This document shows positions 7,140 through 16,862 of a stretch of DNA of 64,000 nt, one piece after another. Numbering within the stretch: position 1 is the stretch's first letter; each line of letters begins with the position of its first letter. The notes beneath the pieces were generated by a model that had not been told where the DNA came from, did not search any database, and saw only the letters and a list, made by a program, of their open reading frames with translations. Source of the stretch: Halocynthiibacter namhaensis (GTDB lineage: Bacteria > Pseudomonadota > Alphaproteobacteria > Rhodobacterales > Rhodobacteraceae); the NCBI RefSeq assembly GCF_000812685.1, contig NZ_JWIF01000063.1, positions 1 through 64,000 of the forward strand, in the 5' to 3' direction. The translations under genes were made by a program, and so were the position numbers.

Positions 7140-8213
7140 ATGGACGATCTAAGACAAAAATACCTGACAGCCATTTCTGCCGCGTCTGATGAAGGCGGTC
7201 TTGAAGAGCTGCGCCTGCAAGCCGTCGGCAAAAAAGGCGAAGTCAGCCTAAAAATGCGTGAGCTGGGCAAGATGACTCCGGAAGAACGCCAGGTCTTTGG
7301 TCCCAAGCTGAATGCGCTGAAAGACGAAATCAATTCAGCCCTTGCCGCCAAGAAAGAAGCCCTTGGCGATGCCGCTTTGGAAGAACGTCTGAATTCCGAA
7401 TGGCTTGACGTGACCCTGCCGGGGCGCACGCGTGGTCAAGGCACCATTCACCCGATCAGCCAGGTGTCTGAGGAAATCGCAGCGATTTTTGCTGATCTTG
7501 GTTTTTCTGTCGCAGAAGGTCCGCAGATCGAAAACGATTGGTACAACTTTGATGCGCTCAACATCCCACCACACCACCCGGCGCGCCAGGAATTTGACAC
7601 CTTCTATATGCACCGCGATAAAGATGACGAACGCGCGCCACATGTTTTGCGCACCCATACGTCCCCCGTGCAAATCCGTGAGATGGAAAAAACCGGCGCC
7701 CCGATCCGGGTGATTGCGCCGGGTCGTGTGTATCGTTCCGACTACGACCAAACCCACACGCCAATGTTCCACCAGATCGAGGGCATGGCGATTGGCAAAG
7801 ACATTTCCATGGCGAACCTGAAATGGGTGCTGGAAGAATTCTTCGCGGCCTTCTTTGGCATCGAGGGCATTAAAACCCGTTTCCGCGCGTCGCATTTCCC
7901 GTTTACTGAACCTTCGGCCGAGGTCGACATTCAGTGTTCTTGGGTCGATGGACAGCTGCGCATTGGCGAAGGTGACGGCTGGATGGAAGTGCTGGGCTCC
8001 GGCATGATGCACCCGAAAGTTCTGCAAGCCGGTGGCGTTGATCCCGACGAATACCAAGGCTTTGCCTTCGGTATGGGCATCGACCGCCTCGCTATGCTGA
8101 AATACGGCATCCCCGACCTGCGCGCCTTCTTTGACAGCGACCTGCGCTGGCTGAAACACTACGGCTTCAACCCACTGGCGCAACCAAACCTGCATGGCGG
8201 CGTGAGCGGATGA
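7140..8213 (+). CDS. pheS: Phenylalanyl-tRNA synthetase alpha subunit
   Basis: A 357-residue class II synthetase subunit that charges tRNA-Phe as an alpha2-beta2 enzyme with PheT. The N-terminal coiled coil (residues 1-90) precedes the catalytic core, with [14 protein letters not shown], motif 2 ([12 protein letters not shown]) and motif 3 ([17 protein letters not shown]). GGGAG lies 6 bases before the ATG. The stop overlaps the next gene's start as ATGA. The usual partner pheT does not follow directly: three ORFs intervene before 9672. I see no obvious Phe-rich leader peptide or attenuator in front. Confidence 0.97.
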   Translation: MDDLRQKYLTAISAASDEGGLEELRLQAVGKKGEVSLKMRELGKMTPEERQVFGPKLNALKDEINSALAAKKEALGDAALEERLNSEWLDVTLPGRTRGQGTIHPISQVSEEIAAIFADLGFSVAEGPQIENDWYNFDALNIPPHHPARQEFDTFYMHRDKDDERAPHVLRTHTSPVQIREMEKTGAPIRVIAPGRVYRSDYDQTHTPMFHQIEGMAIGKDISMANLKWVLEEFFAAFFGIEGIKTRFRASHFPFTEPSAEVDIQCSWVDGQLRIGEGDGWMEVLGSGMMHPKVLQAGGVDPDEYQGFAFGMGIDRLAMLKYGIPDLRAFFDSDLRWLKHYGFNPLAQPNLHGGVSG

Positions 8214-8731
8214 CTCCTGAAGCTCTTAAGCTAATCGAAACTTTTCTCCCTGCTGGAATCGCGATTCTGACGATTTTGGGTGGGGGGATAATGTATCAAT
8301 TGCAAAAGAGTGCAGACCGTAAGAATCAAATCTTGCAAGAAAGACGCGAGCTATACCGGAAGTTTATTGGTAGAGCTCAACAGCTTGAAATACATCGATT
8401 AACGAAGAATGAAGCAGCGGCTATTTCCGAGTATCCGGATTTTAAGGTGTTACTTTCCGAGTTGATGGTAACAGCACCCGACGAGGTAGTTGAGACCCTT
8501 CGAGAGCTGGACAAATGTGTGGCAGCCTTGCTAGCTAAAACGTTTCAAGCAAATCCAAAAGGCGCACATTTTGGGGATAGTACGGATGAGGCTACACTTC
8601 TGAACAATATGTCTAAGGCTTTCGAAACAGCGGTTGTGGCTATGAGGCGTGATAGCTTTAAAAATACAAATTTCACTGTATTGCTAGTAGGTGATTTATT
8701 GAAAATCAGCACTGGTATTGTGAAGCGATAA
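8210..8731 (+). CDS. Hypothetical single-pass membrane protein, translationally coupled to pheS
   Basis: A 173-residue protein not recognised. Residues 9-30 ([20 protein letters not shown]) form one transmembrane helix, followed by a charged helical cytoplasmic part. The start overlaps the pheS stop (ATGA), so it is almost certainly co-translated. Its base composition is clearly more AT-rich than pheS and pheT and it uses codons such as TTA, ATA and AGA that its neighbours avoid, suggesting it was acquired and inserted into the phe operon. Confidence 0.7.
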   Translation: MTPEALKLIETFLPAGIAILTILGGGIMYQLQKSADRKNQILQERRELYRKFIGRAQQLEIHRLTKNEAAAISEYPDFKVLLSELMVTAPDEVVETLRELDKCVAALLAKTFQANPKGAHFGDSTDEATLLNNMSKAFETAVVAMRRDSFKNTNFTVLLVGDLLKISTGIVKR

Positions 8732-8750
8732 GTTGAGTGAAAGTAATCAA

Positions 8751-9185
8751 ATGACCGAAACTGAAAACGACGACTTCGAAGATCTTCAAAAGACCTATCC
8801 TGGCGCGGGCTCTTACCGTTTTGGCGGGTCTCAGGCGCAGTGTGAAAAGCTGCTGAAGCTTGTGCGCACGGGGAAGAAAACTGCGAATTGCGAGGCTTTG
8901 CGTGAATTTGCCCAGGAACCAGATGCCCTGCCGAAACCTGGCCGTTGCGATATCGCCACGCTGTGGGATGGCACGCCAACCCTGATCACCCGCACGGTCA
9001 GCGTGAACAACATTCGTTTTTGTGACGTGACTGAAGAACAGGCGCGCCAAGAAAGCGATCTGCCGTTGGACGATTGGCGCATGATGCAGCAAAAACATTT
9101 CAGTAAATCTGGCGGCTTTGACCCTGAAATGCTGTTGGTGTTTGAGGTGTTTGAAGTTGTCGAAGATCTGCGCGAACGCGTGTAG
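8751..9185 (+). CDS. ASCH-domain protein
   Basis: A 144-residue protein with the ASCH fold pattern: an N-terminal YRFGGSQAQCEKLLKLVRTG followed by GKKTANCEALREF, the central RCDIATLWDGTPTLITRT strand, and a C-terminal MLLVFEVFEVVEDL. ASCH proteins bind or process RNA or nucleosides (PUA-like; some hydrolyse N4-acetylcytidine). I start at ATG 8751, with GTGAAAG upstream; an in-frame TTG at 8733 is possible. It lies 19 bp after the membrane-protein gene, inside the interrupted pheS-pheT unit. Confidence 0.8.
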   Translation: MTETENDDFEDLQKTYPGAGSYRFGGSQAQCEKLLKLVRTGKKTANCEALREFAQEPDALPKPGRCDIATLWDGTPTLITRTVSVNNIRFCDVTEEQARQESDLPLDDWRMMQQKHFSKSGGFDPEMLLVFEVFEVVEDLRERV

Positions 9186-9203
9186 CAAAAAGGCGTGGGG
9201 CGG

Positions 9204-9419
9204 CTAGCGCCCGACGCTGACAAAACGGGTTGTGCGCCGCGCGCCGTCACAACCGGTAGGCCCAAGAACAGCTTTAAGCGTGGCCGTGTTGCAGCGGGAA
9301 AGCTGGCTTGCGAGGCTTGCGCGGAAATGGTTCGTTGGGTCACCAAGTTGGTTAAAGGCGATCACCGAGACCACAAGCCCAAGCGCGAATAAGATACGGG
9401 TCGGTCCGCTGAGTTCCAT
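9204..9419 (-). CDS. Small hypothetical membrane protein
   Basis: A 71-residue reverse-strand ORF. The ATG at 9417-9419 is preceded by AGGAAAT at a normal distance. The first 22 residues (MELSGPTRILFALGLVVSVI) form a hydrophobic helix that could be a signal anchor; the rest is basic and not recognised. It is convergent with the ASCH gene and divergent from pheT. It may not be real, but the ribosome-binding site and hydrophobic start make it better than a chance frame. Confidence 0.4.
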   Translation of the reverse strand: MELSGPTRILFALGLVVSVIAFNQLGDPTNHFRASLASQLSRCNTATLKAVLGPTGCDGARRTTRFVSVGR

Positions 9420-9671
9420 GGCGATTTCCTAACACTCATGATCAAGCTGAATTCATTACCCTTCAAATATGCTGAAATTTGAAAATTTCACGTGTTTTCT
9501 TAACAGCTGGTTAACGTGGCGCATTGGGTTTTACAGGGTCATTCTCCGTTAACCACGTGTGAATGTGACGAAAGATGAAGTCCCATAGCCCAGAAACGTA
9601 TTCTGCCCTTCCCTGCTTAGGCCCAATCGGATAAGCACGTTTCAACCATTAATGCGATGAAAGACTGACCC

Positions 9672-12068
9672 GTGAAATTCACTTTGTCCTGGCTGAAAAC
9701 ACACCTCGATACCGAGGCTTCTGTTGATGAAATCCTTTACGCTCTGACTGATCTTGGTCTTGAAGTGGAAGAGGTGTCCAATCCCGTTGACCGCCTGAAG
9801 GATTTCACTTTGGGGTATGTCGAAACCGCTGAAAAACATCCGGATGCGGATCGTTTGAATGTCTGTCAGGTGAAGACCGACGAAGGCATGAAACAGATCA
9901 TCTGTGGTGCGCCAAACGCACGCGCTGGCATCACCGTTGTTGTTGCGAAACCTGGCGTTTACGTGCCTGGCATCGACACAACCATTCAGATCGGTAAGAT
10001 CCGCGGCATCGAAAGTCACGGCATGATGGCCTCTGAACGTGAGATGGAATTATCCGAAGAACATGACGGCATTATTGAGTTGCCTTCCGGCAATGTTGGT
10101 GATCGTTTCGTCGATTGGCTGTCTGAAAATGATCCTGCCAAAGTTGACGTGATGATCGACATCGCCATCACGCCAAACCGTCCCGACGCCCTTGGTATCC
10201 GTGGCATCGCGCGTGACCTTGCGACCCGTGGTTTGGGTGTGTTGAAACCCGCCCCGACGGCCAATGTTGAAGGCACCTTCAAAGCGCCGTTTAACATCAC
10301 GATTGATGCGGATACCGCTGATGGTTGCCCTGTTTTCATGGGTCGTTTGATCAAAGGCGTGAAAAACGGGCCAAGCCCTGAATGGCTGCAACGCCAACTG
10401 AAAGCCATCGGGTTGCGCCCGATTTCGGCTTTGGTGGATGTGACCAACTTTTTCACCTATGATCAGAACCGTCCTTTGCACGTGTTTGACGCGGATAAAG
10501 TGCAAGGTGACCTGCGCATTCACCGCGCCAATGGCGGCGAAACCCTGGTTGCGCTGGATGAAAAAGAATACACAATGCGCGAAGGTATGGTCGTGATTTC
10601 CGATGACAATGGCGTGGAAAGCGTTGCTGGCATCATGGGTGGTTTGGCGTCCGGGTGTACGGACGACACGACCAATGTGATATTGGAAGCGGCCTTCTGG
10701 GATACCATCCAAATCGCGAAAACTGGGCGTGCGCTGAAGATCAATTCTGACGCGCGTTACCGCAATGAACGTGGCATTGATCCGGCGTTTAACGCCCCCG
10801 CGATGGAACTTGCGACCCAGATGATCATCGACCTTTGTGGGGGAGAAGCCTCTGAGGTTGTGATCGCGGGCGAAGTACCCGACGTGGCGCGTGCCTATAA
10901 GCTGGACACCGATCGCGTTCAAAGCCTTGTTGGTATGGAAATTTCCCCTGAAACCCAACGTAAGACCCTGACAGACCTTGGTTTTGTCATGGAAGGCGAT
11001 ATGGCCCATGTGCCAAGTTGGCGCCCTGATGTCTTGGGGTCTGCGGATCTTGTGGAAGAAGTCGCACGGGTTGCGTCCCTGACCAAACTGCAAGGCAAAC
11101 CTATGACACGTGAGAACGTGGGTGTGCCAAAACCGATCCTGACGGCCATGCAGAAACGCGAAGGCATGGCGCGGCGCACAATCGCCACGCTGGGCTATAA
11201 TGAATGCGTGACCTACAGCTTCATTGACCAGCCAACTGCTGAATTGTTTGAGGGTGGCGCGGATGCGACCAAACTCGACAACCCGATCTCATCTGAAATG
11301 AGTCACATGCGCCCGGATCTGCTTCCTGGCCTTCTGCAAGCTGCCAATCGCAACCAAGCGCGCGGTTTCGCGGATATGGCTTTGTTCGAAGTTGGTCCTG
11401 CCTTCCATGGTGGTGAACCCGAAGAACAGCACTTGCAAGCCGTAGGCATTTTGATCGGTCACACGGGACCAAAAGACGTGCATGGTGAACGTCGTGCTGT
11501 TGATCTCTATGATGCCAAAGCCGACGCCGAAGCCGTGCTGTCCGCGATTGGCGCCCCCGCCAAAGCCCAGGTTCTGCGCAGCGCGCAATCTTGGTGGCAC
11601 CCTGGTCGTCACGGTAAAATCTGCCTTGGCCCGAAGAAGGTTCTCGCGACCTTTGGTGAAGTTCACCCGAAAATCCTTGCGAAAATGGGCGTCAAAGGCC
11701 CAGCCGTTGCTTTCACAGTTCTGCTGGAAGCCGCCCCTTTCGCCAAGAAAAAATCATCTACCCGTGACGCGTTGAAGATCTCTGATCTGCAAGCCGTTGA
11801 ACGTGATTTCGCCTTTGTGGTGGATGCAGGTGTTGAGGCGCTGAGTATCGTGAATGCGGCGACTGGCTCAGACAAAGCACTGATTGAAAGCGTGCGTGTA
11901 TTTGACGAATTCATTGGTGGGTCTTTGGGGGATGACAAGAAATCCATCGCAATCACAGTGCGTCTTCAGCCCGGCGAAAAGACCCTGACCGAGAAAGAAA
12001 TCGAGGCGGTTTCTGAAAAGGTCGTGGCGAAAGTCGCGAAAGCTACGGGCGGCATTCTGCGAAGCTAA
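9672..12068 (+). CDS. pheT: Phenylalanyl-tRNA synthetase beta subunit
   Basis: A 798-residue beta subunit of normal bacterial length. In order: N-terminal module (MKFTLSWLKTHLD), EMAP-like tRNA-binding domain (VETAEKHPDADRLNVCQV, about 40-150), B3/4 editing domain (about 215-390), B5 DNA-binding-like domain, the inactive synthetase-like core (about 480-690), and the C-terminal ferredoxin-fold anticodon-binding domain ending TGGILRS. It forms the alpha2-beta2 enzyme with PheS. It has its own 250-bp upstream gap and so probably its own promoter, unlike the usual pheST operon. Confidence 0.97.
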   Translation: MKFTLSWLKTHLDTEASVDEILYALTDLGLEVEEVSNPVDRLKDFTLGYVETAEKHPDADRLNVCQVKTDEGMKQIICGAPNARAGITVVVAKPGVYVPGIDTTIQIGKIRGIESHGMMASEREMELSEEHDGIIELPSGNVGDRFVDWLSENDPAKVDVMIDIAITPNRPDALGIRGIARDLATRGLGVLKPAPTANVEGTFKAPFNITIDADTADGCPVFMGRLIKGVKNGPSPEWLQRQLKAIGLRPISALVDVTNFFTYDQNRPLHVFDADKVQGDLRIHRANGGETLVALDEKEYTMREGMVVISDDNGVESVAGIMGGLASGCTDDTTNVILEAAFWDTIQIAKTGRALKINSDARYRNERGIDPAFNAPAMELATQMIIDLCGGEASEVVIAGEVPDVARAYKLDTDRVQSLVGMEISPETQRKTLTDLGFVMEGDMAHVPSWRPDVLGSADLVEEVARVASLTKLQGKPMTRENVGVPKPILTAMQKREGMARRTIATLGYNECVTYSFIDQPTAELFEGGADATKLDNPISSEMSHMRPDLLPGLLQAANRNQARGFADMALFEVGPAFHGGEPEEQHLQAVGILIGHTGPKDVHGERRAVDLYDAKADAEAVLSAIGAPAKAQVLRSAQSWWHPGRHGKICLGPKKVLATFGEVHPKILAKMGVKGPAVAFTVLLEAAPFAKKKSSTRDALKISDLQAVERDFAFVVDAGVEALSIVNAATGSDKALIESVRVFDEFIGGSLGDDKKSIAITVRLQPGEKTLTEKEIEAVSEKVVAKVAKATGGILRS

Positions 12069-12100
12069 GTCCACGACGAAACACGATGATGCGGGGCAGT

Positions 12101-13036
12101 TTACGGATGTAACTGTCCCGGTGGCAGGTCCGCTTTTTGATCCCAACGGTCAGATAACACTTCGGCCAAGACGTCGAAGACAAGCCGTATGCGGCGGCTG
12201 CTGTGTAACTCACTATGTGTGACGAGCCAAACCGGATACTTTAGCGCGGGGCGATCTTCAAGCAGTGGCACGACGTCGGGGTGCAGGCGTGCAAGCTCTT
12301 CTGACATCAGGGCGATGCCGTGACCTCGGCGCACAAATTCCCACGCGACAAGCGGCGTTTCACAGCACATTGCGATCTGGTTTTCCTGAACAGTAATGCC
12401 AGTTTCTGCTTTCAATACGTCAATCATCTGGGCAGGATTGTCGAAGCCAACGAAGCGGTGGTTGATTAAGTCCAACTCTGTCTGGGGGGTGCCATGGCGG
12501 GCAAGATATGCGTGTGATGCAAAAAATCGGGCATTTGCTTCCCGGATTAGACGGGCAAACAACCCGGGCTGGGTTGGCCTGACATGACGTATCGCGATGT
12601 CTGCTTCGCGGCGGCTGATATCCTGAACTTCGTTTTCTGCAATGATATCAATGCGTAGGTCAGGGGCCAGCTGTTGAATTTTTTCGACAGCATAGGGCAG
12701 CACCCAAGCGGCCATCAAATCTACGGCGGTTATGCGTACAACACCTGAAATGGATTGCGTTTGGCCTGATGCCACGAGAGATACTTGACCTGCGGCTTCC
12801 CCCATTGGGCGAATTTTCGCAAGAAGTGCGCGGCCTGGATCTGTCAGAATGAGTGACTTTCCGACCCTTTCAAAAAGTTGAATATTTAGATCGTTCTCAA
12901 GCGCTGCAACTTGCCGGCTTAGCGTCGGCTGAGACGCACCTAACACGCGGGCGGCAGCTGATAATGTTCCTTCCTCAGCAGTTACCAAAAAGGCGCGTGC
13001 ATGGTTCCAGTCAAAGTTTATGTTTTTCCAGTTCAT
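12101..13036 (-). CDS. LysR-family transcriptional regulator
   Basis: A 311-residue LysR-type regulator. The N-terminal winged helix covers residues 8-68 (WNHARAFLVTAEEGTLSAAA, then ASQPTLSRQVAALENDL); a substrate-binding domain follows (AAWVLPYAVEKIQQLAPDLR). It is divergent from the methyltransferase gene across an 85-bp gap with a 10-bp inverted repeat, the classic arrangement for a regulator controlling its neighbour and itself. The effector cannot be predicted. Confidence 0.9.
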   Translation of the reverse strand: MNWKNINFDWNHARAFLVTAEEGTLSAAARVLGASQPTLSRQVAALENDLNIQLFERVGKSLILTDPGRALLAKIRPMGEAAGQVSLVASGQTQSISGVVRITAVDLMAAWVLPYAVEKIQQLAPDLRIDIIAENEVQDISRREADIAIRHVRPTQPGLFARLIREANARFFASHAYLARHGTPQTELDLINHRFVGFDNPAQMIDVLKAETGITVQENQIAMCCETPLVAWEFVRRGHGIALMSEELARLHPDVVPLLEDRPALKYPVWLVTHSELHSSRRIRLVFDVLAEVLSDRWDQKADLPPGQLHP

Positions 13037-13090
13037 GCAAATATGTATAACATCTCTGCATTTTTTGCCAATTTGTATTTATATTTGCAT
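13035..13090. promoter_or_regulatory. Inverted repeat in the LysR/methyltransferase divergent promoter
   Basis: ATGCAAATAT at 13035-13044 and ATATTTGCAT at 13081-13090 are perfect inverse copies, 36 bp apart. They sit in the only gap between the two divergent genes; the left arm overlaps the LysR start codon. The arrangement suggests an autoregulating operator, but no site was tested. Confidence 0.45.
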
Positions 13091-13121
13091 GTGTATGCTG
13101 CCTGTCACAAAGGAGAGCAAC

Positions 13122-13790
13122 ATGGTTGATGCGGAGAAATTTTGGGATGGCGTGGCAGCTTCCTATGTGAAAGGCAAAATTGGGGATATGTCGTCCTACG
13201 ACATGACGCTTGAGCGGGCAGCGGCACATCTGAAGCCAGAAGACAGGGTGATTGAACTGGGTTGTGGTACGGGCATGACCGCGCGGATCTTGGCACCTGG
13301 TGTGAAAACTTACATAGCAAGCGACATCTCGGCAGAAATGTTTGCGCAAGGGCAGCGGACGGCACGTGAACACCCCTCAAACATTAACTTTGCCAAGGGG
13401 GATACGTCGCAGGTATTGGGAGAGCAGAAAGATTTGAATGCGGTCTTGGCGTTCAATGTGCTGCATTTACTAAAAGATCCAGGAGATGCAATTCGCGCCG
13501 CTCATACTGCGCTGAAACCTGGTGGCGTTTTTATTTCAAAAACCCAATGCAATGCGGATGGATTTCAGCTTTTTCATGGCCGAACATGGGTTCTGCGTTT
13601 GATGATGTGGATCGCTTTGCCTGTGATGCAGCTTGTTGGGAAGGCGCCTTATGTGAAGCTGCGCAGCGTTCAAGCACAAGAGGCGTTGTTCACCGAAAAT
13701 GGGTTCGAGATCATCGAAAGCGGTGACTATCCCGCGCAACCACCACGTCGTTTCATTGTCGCCCGTCGCGTGTCGCAAAAAGCCCGCTGA
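13122..13790 (+). CDS. Class I SAM-dependent methyltransferase
   Basis: A 222-residue methyltransferase. The SAM-binding motif I is VIELGCGTGMTARIL; further motifs are ASDISAEMF and VLAFNVLHLLKDPGDAIRAA, and GGVFISKTQC resembles motif III. I choose ATG 13122 because AAGGAGAG lies 6 bases upstream; a longer frame from 13020 would run through the operator region. The substrate is unknown: the fold (methyltransferase type 11/25-like) covers quinone, lipid and small-molecule methylation. A bidirectional terminator follows at its stop codon. Confidence 0.85.
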   Translation: MVDAEKFWDGVAASYVKGKIGDMSSYDMTLERAAAHLKPEDRVIELGCGTGMTARILAPGVKTYIASDISAEMFAQGQRTAREHPSNINFAKGDTSQVLGEQKDLNAVLAFNVLHLLKDPGDAIRAAHTALKPGGVFISKTQCNADGFQLFHGRTWVLRLMMWIALPVMQLVGKAPYVKLRSVQAQEALFTENGFEIIESGDYPAQPPRRFIVARRVSQKAR

Positions 13791-13809
13791 TCACAGCGGG
13801 CTTTTGTTT
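13781..13809. terminator. Bidirectional terminator between methyltransferase and clpB
   Basis: AGCCCGCTG (13781-13789) pairs with CAGCGGGCT (13794-13802), followed by a T-rich run on the + strand and, read on the other strand, by TTTTTGC. It overlaps the methyltransferase stop and sits at the clpB stop, so both convergent genes can use it. Confidence 0.85.
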
Positions 13810-16423
13810 AGTGGACTATTGTTTCATCTGGCGGCGTTTGATTGCTTTCAGAGATCCTGTCGCCGACAACCAGCCCATCTGCGCCAGCGCTGACGGGAAT
13901 GGTCGTGCCATCCATGACATCCCCAGACAGGATCATTTCGGCCAGCCTGTCTTGCAAGGCACGTTGAATCACGCGTTTCAGCGGACGTGCACCAAACACC
14001 GGATCATAGCCTTCATCCGCCAGCCAGGTTTTGGCCGCTTGGTCAAGTTCCAGCTTGATCTTGCGCCCTGCCAAACGTTTGCCAAGACGGTTCAACTGGA
14101 TGTCGACGATGCCGTCCATATCCACCCGGGCAAGTCGATCAAAGATGATGGTTTCATCCAAGCGGTTCAAGAACTCAGGGCGGAAATGGGCGCGTACAGC
14201 ATCCATGACATCACGTTTCGCATCGACCGCATCCGCGCCCTCAGGCAGTTGCGAAAGCGCCTGCGCCCCAAGGTTTGATGTCAGAATGATCAACGTCTGT
14301 TTGAAATCAACAGTCCGTCCTTGCCCATCGGTCAGCACCCCATCGTCAAGCACTTGCAGCAAGATGTTGAACACATCTGGGTGGGCTTTTTCGACTTCGT
14401 CAAACAGCACAACCTGATAGGGTTTGCGCCGCACGGCCTCGGTCAAAACGCCGCCCTCATCATAACCAACATAACCGGGAGGGGCGCCAATCAAACGCGA
14501 CACGGCGTGTTTTTCCATGAATTCGGACATATCAATACGCACCATCGCGCTGTCGTCATCGAACAGAAATTCGGCCACCGCTTTCGTGAGCTCGGTTTTG
14601 CCCACGCCTGTCGGCCCAAGGAACAAGAAGCTGCCTAAGGGGCGGCCTTCGTCATTCAGGCCCGCACGCGCACGGCGCACAGCATTGGAAACCGCGGTCA
14701 CAGGTGATCGTTGTCCGATCACACGTTTGCCCAACTCATCTTCCATACGCAGCAGTTTTTCACGTTCGCCTTCCAGCATCCGCGACGTTGGAATACCTGT
14801 CCAGCGTTCCACCACCTGGGCGATCTGTTCCGGGCGGACCGCTTCGGAAACCATCTTGGCATCTTCCAAACCATCGGCCTCTGCGAGGGCTTTTTCGAGA
14901 TCAGGGATGACGCCGTAAGACAGTTCGCCTGCGCGGGCAAGATTGCCTTCACGTTTGGCGATTTCTAGATCCGCGCGAGCACGATCAAGGCTTTCTTTCA
15001 TGTTCCGCGCCGAGTTCATCTTATCGCGTTCACCCTGCCATTGTGCTGTCATCTCAGCCGAGCGTTGCTCAAGATCGGATAGCTCCTTCTCAAGCGTATT
15101 CAAACGATCTTTGCTGGCGACGTCATTTTCCAAACGAAGGGCTGCTGCTTCGATTTTCTTTTGCAAGATTTCGCGATCCAGCGCGTCCAGTTCTTCTGGC
15201 TTGCTGTCGACCTCCATGCGCAAACGCGACGCGGCTTCATCCATCAAATCGATGGCTTTATCGGGCAGAAAGCGATCCGTGATATAGCGATGGGAAAGCG
15301 TCGCCGCAGACACCAGCGCATTGTCGGAAATACGCACGCCGTGGTGCATTTCGTATTTTTCCTTGATGCCACGCAGGATGGAAATCGTATCGGAAACAGT
15401 GGGTTCCTCGACAACAACGGGCTGAAAGCGCCGCGCAAGGGCTGCGTCTTTTTCCACATGTTTGCGATATTCATCCAATGTCGTCGCACCGACACAGTGC
15501 AACTCACCACGCGCCAAAGCAGGCTTGATCAGGTTCGCCGCATCCATTGCGCCGTCGCCCTTGCCCGCGCCCACAAGCGTGTGCATCTCATCAATGAACA
15601 GGATGATTTCACCGGCGGCTTCGGTCACTTCTGTCAATACAGACTTCAGGCGTTCCTCAAATTCACCGCGATATTTCGCACCGGCAATCAAAGCGCCCAT
15701 ATCAAGCGACAACAGCTTCTTATTCGCGATGCTTTCCGGCACGTCCCCATTCACAATGCGCAGGGCAAGACCCTCGGCAATCGCGGTTTTCCCGACGCCA
15801 GGTTCACCGATCAGAACCGGGTTGTTCTTGGTGCGCCGTGACAGAACCTGCATCGTGCGCCGAATTTCTTCGTCACGACCAATAATAGGGTCTATTTTAC
15901 CCGCTCGCGCGGCTTCTGTCAGGTCACTGGCGTATTTTTTCAACGCATCATACCCGTCTTCGGCACTGGCAGAATCCGCCGTGCGCCCTTTGCGAATATC
16001 ATTGATCGCTTCGTTCAGTTTTTGGGCAGACACCTTGCCGGCATCCAATGCGTCTTTCGCCTTTGATTTCACAAGGGCAAGCGCCATCAGGATGCGTTCG
16101 ACAGGCACAAAGCTGTCACCTGCCTTGGTCGCGATTTTTTCCGCTTCCGCAAGGACCTTGCTGGTTTGTCCGTCCATGTAAACTTGGCCAGAATCACCGG
16201 TCACTTTGGCGATTTTTCCCAGCGAAACTTCAAGCATTTCACTGACGCGTTTGGCATCGCCAACGGCAGCCGTAATAAGGTTAGACGCCAGCCCTTGGTC
16301 ATCATCCAGCAGGGCCTTTAGCAGGTGTTCAGGCCCAAGCCGTTGGTGGCTTTCACGGGTGGCGATTGTTTGGGCCGCTTGCAAAAATCCGCGCGACCGC
16401 TCAGTGAACTTTTCGAGGTTCAT
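13808..16423 (-). CDS. clpB: ATP-dependent chaperone ClpB (Hsp100 disaggregase)
   Basis: An 871-residue ClpB. In order: Clp N domain ([18 protein letters not shown], residues 1-145), AAA-1 with Walker [10 protein letters not shown] and Walker [11 protein letters not shown], the coiled-coil M domain (about 400-520), AAA-2 with Walker [10 protein letters not shown] and Walker [16 protein letters not shown], and the C-terminal D2 small domain. It works with DnaK to dissolve protein aggregates in the cytoplasm. I use ATG 16423 with GGAGAG upstream; the GTG just before it is less likely. A good sigma-32 promoter lies about 80 bp upstream. Confidence 0.97.
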   Translation of the reverse strand: MNLEKFTERSRGFLQAAQTIATRESHQRLGPEHLLKALLDDDQGLASNLITAAVGDAKRVSEMLEVSLGKIAKVTGDSGQVYMDGQTSKVLAEAEKIATKAGDSFVPVERILMALALVKSKAKDALDAGKVSAQKLNEAINDIRKGRTADSASAEDGYDALKKYASDLTEAARAGKIDPIIGRDEEIRRTMQVLSRRTKNNPVLIGEPGVGKTAIAEGLALRIVNGDVPESIANKKLLSLDMGALIAGAKYRGEFEERLKSVLTEVTEAAGEIILFIDEMHTLVGAGKGDGAMDAANLIKPALARGELHCVGATTLDEYRKHVEKDAALARRFQPVVVEEPTVSDTISILRGIKEKYEMHHGVRISDNALVSAATLSHRYITDRFLPDKAIDLMDEAASRLRMEVDSKPEELDALDREILQKKIEAAALRLENDVASKDRLNTLEKELSDLEQRSAEMTAQWQGERDKMNSARNMKESLDRARADLEIAKREGNLARAGELSYGVIPDLEKALAEADGLEDAKMVSEAVRPEQIAQVVERWTGIPTSRMLEGEREKLLRMEDELGKRVIGQRSPVTAVSNAVRRARAGLNDEGRPLGSFLFLGPTGVGKTELTKAVAEFLFDDDSAMVRIDMSEFMEKHAVSRLIGAPPGYVGYDEGGVLTEAVRRKPYQVVLFDEVEKAHPDVFNILLQVLDDGVLTDGQGRTVDFKQTLIILTSNLGAQALSQLPEGADAVDAKRDVMDAVRAHFRPEFLNRLDETIIFDRLARVDMDGIVDIQLNRLGKRLAGRKIKLELDQAAKTWLADEGYDPVFGARPLKRVIQRALQDRLAEMILSGDVMDGTTIPVSAGADGLVVGDRISESNQTPPDETIVH

Positions 16424-16501
16424 CACTCTCTCCTTTATCTAAGCGCCCCAAGGAAGATGCCCGCTGTGCGGCACATCCATAGTGGAGCCTCACCCTATAA
16501 A

Positions 16502-16527
16502 ATGGGGTGAAAAATGGAAAACTCAAG
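16502..16527 (-). promoter_or_regulatory. Sigma-32 (RpoH) heat-shock promoter of clpB
   Basis: On the reverse strand, CTTGAG (-35, at 16522-16527) and CCCCAT (-10, at 16502-16507) are separated by 14 bp, matching the alphaproteobacterial heat-shock consensus CTTGAA-N13-17-CCCCAT. Its position in front of clpB is what known RpoH control predicts. Confidence 0.8.
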
Positions 16528-16646
16528 GGGTGTTAAAATGTTGGTGAAAAAAATACGAAAGAAACAGTCTGTCTCAAAATTGTTCAGAGGATCTTTACCG
16601 TTTTCTGTTGGATTAGGGTTAATTCGTCACCTCAGTGGAGCCAGCC

Positions 16647-16862
16647 ATGCCTTTCGACAGCCGGGTTAAAACCGTTTCCCAAAACCAAGGTAAACATCAG
16701 TATGAAGGAGAGATCCTATTCACTTCACCGCGTGGGGGCAGGCGGGGTATCCGCATCGCGATTACTGACACCATAATGTGGCCGATTCAGCGTGTAAGCA
16801 GAGAGGCATTAAACGTGTCTCGTTTTCGCCGCGTCGCAAAGCGGAATGGGGGGGCGACATGA
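16647..16862 (+). CDS. Small basic protein of unknown function
   Basis: A 71-residue ORF starting at ATG 16647, with GGAG about 8 bases upstream. The product is strongly basic in its second half (ISRGGRRGIR-like and RFRRVAKR stretches) and has no recognised domain. Its stop overlaps the start of the next small ORF as ATGA, which is the best sign that both are real. It is divergent from clpB. Confidence 0.45.
   Translation: MPFDSRVKTVSQNQGKHQYEGEILFTSPRGGRRGIRIAITDTIMWPIQRVSREALNVSRFRRVAKRNGGAT

Noticed and set aside
7335-8195. A 286-codon open frame antisense to pheS
   Set aside because: It lies entirely opposite a strongly conserved gene and its translation shows no recognisable family; high GC at third positions opens such frames by chance.
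10050-11093. A 347-codon open frame antisense to pheT
   Set aside because: Same reason: it is the shadow of pheT, with no ribosome-binding site or recognisable domain.
15161-15841. A 226-codon open frame antisense to clpB
   Set aside because: Opposite the AAA-1 domain of ClpB; no independent support.
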